In this document: positions 17,941 to 22,652 of the stretch, one piece after another
Layout of the letters: each line of letters starts with the position of its first letter
How positions within the stretch are numbered: position 1 is the first letter of the stretch
Made by a program: the position numbers and the translations under genes
Notes under the pieces: generated by a model
Database searches by the model: none
What the model saw: the letters and a program-made list of their open reading frames with translations, nothing else
What the model was told of the DNA's origin: nothing
Source of the DNA: Acidobacteriota bacterium
GTDB taxonomy: Bacteria > Acidobacteriota > Vicinamibacteria > Vicinamibacterales > UBA8438
DNA: 22,652 nucleotides
Reading direction: 5' to 3'
Assembly (NCBI GenBank): GCA_003533545.1
Contig: DQEK01000315.1
Span: forward strand, 1 to 22,652

Positions 17941-19467
17941 TCATTGCCGCACGAACCTAATGTTTCGCGCTTGACCTGCAGACAGCGTCAAGCCCGTCAC
18001 GGTGTGACCTTGGCCTCGACTGAAAGTGAGTTCGACGCGTCGCGGGCCCGTCCACGCCGGAAAGTCGGTACTGATAAACGTGTCATCGGCGGTCCCCAGG
18101 AGGTCCAGCGCTGGCCAGTGCCCGATTCGTACCTGGAGCGCACCGCTGTCGATTAGGACGTGGTAGGTCGCGTCGAGCTCAACGCTGTAGAAGTCGCCAA
18201 CGTAGTCGTCGATCTCGTCCGGTATTGATAAACGCTCGGGCGGTCTATCGCTCCGAGATCGTCGAGTCGGACGCGTTTCGTCGGCGGCGCCGAGGCGGTC
18301 ATCTAGGTAGAGGTCGGCCACGTCATACGCCAGCGCACGTGGGTTCACGTCTTCACGGTTACACAACACCGCGACCGTGAAATCAGCTTCGGGGAACCGT
18401 ACAAGGTGTGCCCGGAAACCCCACGTGCTGCCGCCATGGCCGTTCGTGAGGAGACCGCGATACGCGCCGAGGGCCAGCCCGGCGCCGTAGTCGAGTGGCG
18501 CCCCGCTGTCCAGCGTTCCGCGCGTGAGCATCAGTCGTCCGAAGTCCGGTCCGGCCACTTGATTTGATAGTAGCGCGTGGCTCCAGCGGAGCAGATCGCC
18601 GACAGTCGTGTAGAGTTGCCCGTCTCCCGCGGTCGCGAAGCTGTAGTTGTGTACGACCCGGTATCCTTGGTCGCCACCTGGCGCGTAGCCGGTGCCTCGG
18701 TTCGACACGATTCGCTCGGCGTCTTCGTAGAGAAAGCTCTGGGTCATGTCGAGCGGTTCGAAGATCCGTTCGCGTGCGAAGGTCCCGTAGCTCTGCCCTG
18801 AAACACGTTCGACGATAGTGGCGAGCAACATGTAGCCCGTGTTGCTGTAGCTGTAACGTTCACCCGGCATGGAGTTGAGTGCGTGCTGGCGTGCAAGCAG
18901 TTCTACGATGTCCTGATGTCTGATCGGTGCGTAGAATTCCCGCCCACTGAGCGCCATAAGGTTCAGGTAGTCGCGAATGCCGCTCGTGTGGTGCAGGAGG
19001 TGCCTGATTGTGATCGGCGGTTCATGGTCGGGCAACTCAGGCAGATGCAACCGAACGTTGTCATCTAGTGAGAGGGCGCCGTCGAGACTGAGCAACACGA
19101 CGCTCGCGGCGGTGAACTGCTTCGTGACAGAGCCGACATCGAACACGGTGTTTGCCGTGATGGGTAGGGTGTAGTCGAGATTTGCGATGCCGTAGCCGTT
19201 ACTGTAGAGGACGTTGTCGCCACGTGAGGCTCCGACAGCGCAGCCGGGAGCGTTGGTCGATATGTGGGCTTCGAAGAGGCGATCAACGTGTTGTTCGACG
19301 GTGGTTGAGTTAGTGCTCGAACACGCTGCGGTGACCGCAACGATTACTGTCAGAGTCGCGGACCTGATGCGTTGTATCGGCAGACTTGTCGCAACTCCAT
19401 CCATGTGATCCCGCAGCGTCTCGGTCGCATGGCCCCGTCGAACCCGGGACGGTACGGAATATGTCAC
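17941..19467 (-). CDS. Beta-lactamase-fold serine hydrolase, predicted lipoprotein
   Basis: A 508-aa class C beta-lactamase / DD-peptidase / esterase family protein. The active-site SVTK is at 113-116 (S113, K116), YSN at 207-209 and the third box is HGG in NGHGGSTWGF. A further C-terminal domain of about 110 residues (YVGDFYSVELDATYHV onward) is the barrel often seen in these hydrolases. The N-terminus has a hydrophobic stretch ending TAAC (C49), a lipobox. I chose GTG at 19467: it overlaps the upstream stop as GTGA and has GGAG five bases before it, implying translational coupling. An in-frame ATG at 19404 gives a more typical signal peptide length. The substrate is unknown; an esterase, lactonase or peptidase are all possible. 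It is the fourth gene of the cluster. Confidence 0.9.
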   Translation of the reverse strand: MTYSVPSRVRRGHATETLRDHMDGVATSLPIQRIRSATLTVIVAVTAACSSTNSTTVEQHVDRLFEAHISTNAPGCAVGASRGDNVLYSNGYGIANLDYTLPITANTVFDVGSVTKQFTAASVVLLSLDGALSLDDNVRLHLPELPDHEPPITIRHLLHHTSGIRDYLNLMALSGREFYAPIRHQDIVELLARQHALNSMPGERYSYSNTGYMLLATIVERVSGQSYGTFARERIFEPLDMTQSFLYEDAERIVSNRGTGYAPGGDQGYRVVHNYSFATAGDGQLYTTVGDLLRWSHALLSNQVAGPDFGRLMLTRGTLDSGAPLDYGAGLALGAYRGLLTNGHGGSTWGFRAHLVRFPEADFTVAVLCNREDVNPRALAYDVADLYLDDRLGAADETRPTRRSRSDRPPERLSIPDEIDDYVGDFYSVELDATYHVLIDSGALQVRIGHWPALDLLGTADDTFISTDFPAWTGPRRVELTFSRGQGHTVTGLTLSAGQARNIRFVRQ

Positions 19468-20738
19468 GCGGTCTCCGCGAGATACGGGATCGTCTGCGGC
19501 CCTTCGGGCAACACACAGACTCTGGCGTCAGAGCCGAATCGGTCGAGTGCCTCGCGTGTGGCAGCGCCGACATCTTCGATAGGGGTCAGGTGCGCCGACC
19601 GTACCTGTGCGTCAGAAAGCCCGTCGGTGCGTAGCAGTACCTCGGCTCGTTGTTGAATCTGCGCCTGCACCTGTACTTCCCACTGGTCGTGACGATTGTG
19701 ACCGGGAGAGTTGATCATGGTCAGCAGTTTGTCTGCACTGTCGTGACGCGTGAGGATGTCGAGGTATTCGCCATGGTCCGGGTAGCCATCGGAGCATTCC
19801 GAGGCGCACACGATGACACCGTTTGGTTTGACCACCTGTGCGGCTGCGGACATGCCTTTGACTGTCTGATAGAGGTTTTGGTCAAGCGGGTAGCCGCTAT
19901 TGGTGGTGACGACCACGTCGAACGGGGCCGAAAACGACTGCATCGCCGTTCGCCGAACGACCTCACGGACCTTTCGATGTACCGTAAACAGTTCGCCAGC
20001 CGCGACGTGCGTGATCTGCCGATTTCGGTTGATGGCGACGTCAATGCTGAAGTCGACTCCTGACAGAGCGGCAATACGTCGGACCCCATCATGAATCGGG
20101 TTCCCCTCAGTTACGCCCCAGCGCGCGTCTGGACTTCGGATCATCTCAGCGTCGTGTAATCGCATGATCGTCTTGAACCCTGCTAGGCCCGGTGCGACCA
20201 TTTTGGGACCACCACTGAAGCCGGCGAAGAAATGCGGTTCGACGAATCCGGTCGTGATGCGGACGTCTGCTTTTGACCAGGTGCGGTTCAACCAAACTGG
20301 AATCCCGCCCTCGACAGAGCCGAGTGATACAAGTTCCGTATTGTCGAACGCGTCGTGGACGACGATCCGATTCCGGTCGACAATTTCCTCACCCAGCATT
20401 TCAAGCAGCTCGTCCCGGGTTGTAGCCCGATGCGTACCGCTGGCGATCATGATGGCGATTTGGCTAGTCGGGACGTGCGACAACGCTTCCAGCACAGCGG
20501 GTAGCACCGTGGCGTTCGGCATCGGTCGCGTGACGTCGCAAATCGAAATGGCGACCGTCTGGTCGGCGCTGACCAGGGCTCGCAAAGGAGCGGTGCCGGT
20601 GGGCCGGTCGAGGGCTTCACGGACTGCTCCGACCTGGTCAGCGAGGCCCTCAACGTAGGTCGGTTCGATCACGGTTGTTCGATCGTCGGGAAACTCGACC
20701 GGAAGACCCGTGCGGCCGTAGGCAAGGTTCACGAGCAT
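19464..20738 (-). CDS. LarA-family nickel-pincer-dependent racemase/epimerase homologue
   Basis: A 424-aa protein of the lactate racemase superfamily. Key motifs are SICDVTRPMPN (65-75), IASGTHRATT (98-107), FVEPHFFAGFSGGPKMVAPG (165-184) and MRLHDAEMI (192-200). Compared with Lactobacillus plantarum LarA, the residues H108, H174, K184 and H200 correspond to H103, H169, K179 and H195, a constant shift of five. The lysine that binds the nickel-pincer cofactor and the nickel His are thus kept. Superfamily members isomerise various 2-hydroxy acids, so the substrate need not be lactate. The cofactor-making genes larB, larC and larE are not in the window. GGAGG lies about ten bases before the ATG. 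It sits 25 bases after the selenoprotein and overlaps the hydrolase start. Confidence 0.93.
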   Translation of the reverse strand: MLVNLAYGRTGLPVEFPDDRTTVIEPTYVEGLADQVGAVREALDRPTGTAPLRALVSADQTVAISICDVTRPMPNATVLPAVLEALSHVPTSQIAIMIASGTHRATTRDELLEMLGEEIVDRNRIVVHDAFDNTELVSLGSVEGGIPVWLNRTWSKADVRITTGFVEPHFFAGFSGGPKMVAPGLAGFKTIMRLHDAEMIRSPDARWGVTEGNPIHDGVRRIAALSGVDFSIDVAINRNRQITHVAAGELFTVHRKVREVVRRTAMQSFSAPFDVVVTTNSGYPLDQNLYQTVKGMSAAAQVVKPNGVIVCASECSDGYPDHGEYLDILTRHDSADKLLTMINSPGHNRHDQWEVQVQAQIQQRAEVLLRTDGLSDAQVRSAHLTPIEDVGAATREALDRFGSDARVCVLPEGPQTIPYLAETA

Positions 20739-20763
20739 CCGTTCGGCACCTCCAAGGCGGCGA

Positions 20764-21321
20764 TCATGTTCCTGGCCTAAGAAGAACTCGCGGCAACTGA
20801 GAAACGATCTCCGAGGCGCGAGCGTCGATTTCTCCTTCTGACAGCGTGCTCAACGGGTGCGTGATGATCACCGGTTCGACTTGTTCAGCACCGAGGGTGG
20901 CACGTTGCACCTCGGCTTCACGGGCGAATGCGGCGGTAATGACAATCGCGGAGGGAACCCCTCGACTTTCGAGCCCGACCGTGTCGTGCAGACTGCACGA
21001 CGTGCAGGATCCTCAATCGCCTATGGCGGTGATCACAACGTCGTTCTCGGCGGCAATCCGATCGAGGAGTGCGGCGGATGCGACTCGAGAGAAACTTTCC
21101 TTCGTGTACTGAGTGACTGCTGACGGTGGGCTCTCCAACTGGAGCCGCGCGATAGTGGCTCGCAACAGCTTCGACGCGTTCCACTTGGAGTTATCGAGCA
21201 CCCCGATCCGGGCACCCGAGAGTGTCTCGATTCGTGGTGCCAAGGCGACCGTCTCGGAAGTGACCGTTCCGCGAGGGTCAAAAACGATTTGACCTGAGGG
21301 CAGCGTAGATTGAGTCGACAT
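20764..21321 (-). CDS. UGSC-family selenoprotein; in-frame TGA at 21013-21015 read as selenocysteine (U103)
   Basis: A 185-aa product if the internal TGA is recoded: 102 residues, U103, then 82 codons to the TGA at 20764-20766. The motif is AIGD-U-GSCTSCSLHDTVGLE. This is the UGSC motif of a known but functionally unassigned family, in which position 103 is Cys or Sec. The N-terminal part (FDPRGT, IGVLDNSKWNASKLL) and the part after the stop (RGVPSAIVITAAFAREAE) read as one alpha/beta protein. The two cysteines (C106, C109) next to U103 suggest a selenenylsulfide redox site. GGAGG sits four bases before the ATG. A SECIS-like hairpin starts 11 bases after the TGA. Ordinary calling stops at 102 aa. 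A pseudogene is the alternative, but the intact reading frame and motif argue against it. The gene lies 14 bases downstream of the 369-aa partner. Confidence 0.87.
20983..21001 (-). promoter_or_regulatory. Bacterial SECIS-like hairpin downstream of the selenocysteine TGA
   Basis: Reading the mRNA, GUCGUGCAGUCUGCACGAC begins 11 bases after the UGA. GUCGUGCA and UGCACGAC pair perfectly (8 bp), leaving GUC at the tip (or AGUCU if the last pair opens). The apical GU is about 20 bases from the UGA, inside the range known for bacterial SECIS elements. The top of the hairpin (UGCAGUCUGCA) closely resembles the fdhF SECIS (UGCAGGUCUGCA). Folding was judged by eye. Confidence 0.7.
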
Positions 21322-21335
21322 TCGGCCTCCGAATT

Positions 21336-22445
21336 CTACAGTTCACAGGTGCCGTCCACGCACTTCTCCCTGCCATCGGGCGCTTGTCCGTTGACCGCTC
21401 GCAGCACTGGCGAGGTCATGTGCCCCCAACCGGGGAGGAATGCCGAGAATCGGCCGGCGTCGCCGCCGGCTACGAAGAGGTGGATATCGTCAGGTGATGG
21501 CACGATTGGGATGCGGGCGCCCGACTCACGTCGGTACCACTTCGGTAGATTCCGGTTGTAGATCGTGCCGTAGCGTCCCTGGTAGCTGATGTCGTCGTAG
21601 GTGTTGGTGGTATGCGACCAAAGATACCGCCGAACGTCACTCCGATTCCAGCCGCGTCCGGCGATAGTGGCTGCGTGCTCCGGGCCGATGACGACCACGC
21701 ATGAGCCGCTGCTGACGGCGTTGTTGTGTGCGATGGTACTCATGGCCGACACCAAACTGTCTAGGACCCCCTGCGGATCGTCAGACACGTGGTTAGTGAC
21801 GCTGTGCGGACCCTCCGTCGCGATACAGAAGACCGTGCTGTCCTCCGGCCGGTACCCTTGTTCGACGTGATACGGCGCCCAAGGGCTGGCCTCCTCGTGT
21901 TCGGCGATGCAGAAGGTGTACTTGCCAGGATGTCCCAGCGTGCTCTTGTCAAGGTCACCAGGCCAGGCCCCGCCGACGTTGAGGAGGACCAATCGGATAG
22001 CACGGCCGATGGTTGCGTTGGCGCGCGAGCCAGAACCAAAGACGTTTGCGCCAGCATTGAGTCCGATTTCGCTCCTGACCGGACCGTTCACTACCAGCAA
22101 CGGCGCTGCCATGTGCGTGGTGGCTTGAACGCCGTTCAGGTTGAAGTGTGAACTGCACAGTGCGAGCATTGCGGCCCGCACCACCGGAGCGTAGGCCGGC
22201 TTGCACCCGGCGAGCACCATGTTCACGGCGAGCACCTCGCGGGTCAGGTTGCCCCAGCGCGGTGGAACGCGAGCCTCAAGACGTTCCCGGTCTCCTCCGA
22301 GCGCGTCGACCATCGCGGCCACCGTCTCCGGTGTTGGCGGCATGACCGGTAGGCCGTCGGTCCATCCCTGCTGAAAGTACCACTCGACCAGATGGAGATG
22401 ATCTTCGGTAGCGCCTGCCGGGTGGATAGGTTGTTCCTGCGACAT
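21336..22445 (-). CDS. Conserved protein of unknown function, partner of the UGSC selenoprotein
   Basis: A 369-aa protein I cannot place in a characterised family. Recognisable conserved-looking stretches are WYFQQGWTDGLPVMPPTPETVAAM (22-45), VLAVNMVLAGCKPAYAPVV (71-89), LLVVNGPVRSEIGLNAGANVFG (116-137), IGRAIRLVLLNVGGAWPGDLDKSTLG (146-171) and ENEE-like AEHEEASPWAP (181-191). There are no signal peptide or membrane segments, so it is probably cytoplasmic. The C-terminus is CVDGTCEL: two Cys (C362, C367) four residues apart at the extreme end, suggestive of a flexible redox tail. Similar proteins are, from memory, found beside UGSC genes. It is first in the cluster, and its stop is 14 bases from the selenoprotein start. 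The start ATG has only a weak AGG seven bases upstream. Confidence 0.85.
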   Translation of the reverse strand: MSQEQPIHPAGATEDHLHLVEWYFQQGWTDGLPVMPPTPETVAAMVDALGGDRERLEARVPPRWGNLTREVLAVNMVLAGCKPAYAPVVRAAMLALCSSHFNLNGVQATTHMAAPLLVVNGPVRSEIGLNAGANVFGSGSRANATIGRAIRLVLLNVGGAWPGDLDKSTLGHPGKYTFCIAEHEEASPWAPYHVEQGYRPEDSTVFCIATEGPHSVTNHVSDDPQGVLDSLVSAMSTIAHNNAVSSGSCVVVIGPEHAATIAGRGWNRSDVRRYLWSHTTNTYDDISYQGRYGTIYNRNLPKWYRRESGARIPIVPSPDDIHLFVAGGDAGRFSAFLPGWGHMTSPVLRAVNGQAPDGREKCVDGTCEL

Positions 22446-22478
22446 TTATGGGCCTGGACCTCAATCGTTCGGCGAAGA

Positions 22479-22488
22479 CACTATAGTG
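22479..22488. promoter_or_regulatory. Palindrome CACTATAGTG, possible -10 box or operator for the five-gene cluster
   Basis: A perfect 10-bp palindrome containing TATAGT lies about 35 bases upstream of the first cluster gene. It would place a -10 element on the minus strand, but no good -35 hexamer is seen at the right distance. The rest of 22446-22652 shows no convincing gene. Confidence 0.22.
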
Positions 22489-22652
22489 CACCGGGCCGCT
22501 GCAAAGCAGGAAGCGCTTTGGGCTTCGGGCACTTGGGGTTCGGTCTCTGACGCGATGACGGGTAACATGGTCACGAATGTTGAGGGACAGCTGTTGAGGG
22601 CCGTCGGTGCTGCGTTGAGTCGGTCGTCAACGACGTGGACTCGTTCGGGCGA

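Noticed and set aside
21013..21321. A 102-aa stand-alone gene or a pseudogene broken by a nonsense mutation
   Set aside because: The conserved UGSC motif straddles the TGA, the downstream frame is intact to the gene boundary and a SECIS-like hairpin follows, so selenocysteine read-through explains the data better.
22555..22652. Plus-strand ATG frame open to the right edge, and a minus-strand frame open through 22466-22652
   Set aside because: Both are short partial frames with no recognisable similarity and no convincing ribosome binding site; the right edge is cut, so neither can be supported.

Overview
The window is a high-GC, gene-dense bacterial chromosome segment with no rRNA, tRNA, CRISPR array, insertion sequence or phage gene that I could recognise. 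The gene set includes acyl-CoA synthetase, two acyl-CoA dehydrogenases, thiolase, MaoC hydratase, several SDRs, two carboxymuconolactone decarboxylase family proteins, a cytochrome c / copper monooxygenase fusion and several secreted or lipid-anchored enzymes. This is the flavour of a metabolically versatile heterotroph such as an Acidobacteriota (Vicinamibacteria-like) lineage. That placement is a guess from gene content, not a measured assignment.

Left part (1-9.5 kb). On the minus strand are an acyl-CoA ligase followed by an epoxide-hydrolase-like lipoprotein that runs off the left edge, then an RhlG-like SDR and a secreted cupin. A UMF1-type MFS transporter is on the plus strand. Next come a PcaC-like protein, an acyl-CoA dehydrogenase whose catalytic glutamate sits in the isovaleryl-CoA-dehydrogenase position, a second CMD-family protein, another SDR and a small four-helix membrane protein.

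Middle (9.5-13.6 kb). This is a beta-oxidation block: an aminoglycoside-phosphotransferase-fold kinase and a thiolase (minus-strand pair), a MaoC hydratase (plus), and an acyl-CoA dehydrogenase that closely resembles the ACAD10/ACAD11 subfamily. Kinase and dehydrogenase are the two halves of animal ACAD10/11 and of the P. putida LvaA/LvaC pair. The block may therefore degrade 4-hydroxyacyl-CoAs through a phosphorylated intermediate.

Right part (14-22.6 kb). A secreted cytochrome c / peptidylglycine-monooxygenase-like protein carries all predicted heme and copper ligands and is followed by a clear intrinsic terminator and a BCCT transporter. Facing it on the minus strand is a tight five-gene cluster (22445 to 17003): an unrecognised 369-aa protein with a CVDGTC tail, a UGSC-family selenoprotein, a LarA-type nickel-pincer racemase homologue, a beta-lactamase-fold lipoprotein and a homocysteine-methyltransferase-like protein.

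The most striking observation is the UGSC gene. Its reading frame is interrupted by a TGA at 21013-21015, in the context GD-(TGA)-GSCTSCS. It continues open for 82 codons to a TGA at 20764-20766, and a SECIS-like hairpin lies just after the internal TGA. Standard gene calling would truncate it at 102 aa. The selenoprotein, nickel-enzyme, unknown-protein and methyltransferase cluster, with a BCCT transporter next door, is the best candidate for an undescribed system in this window.
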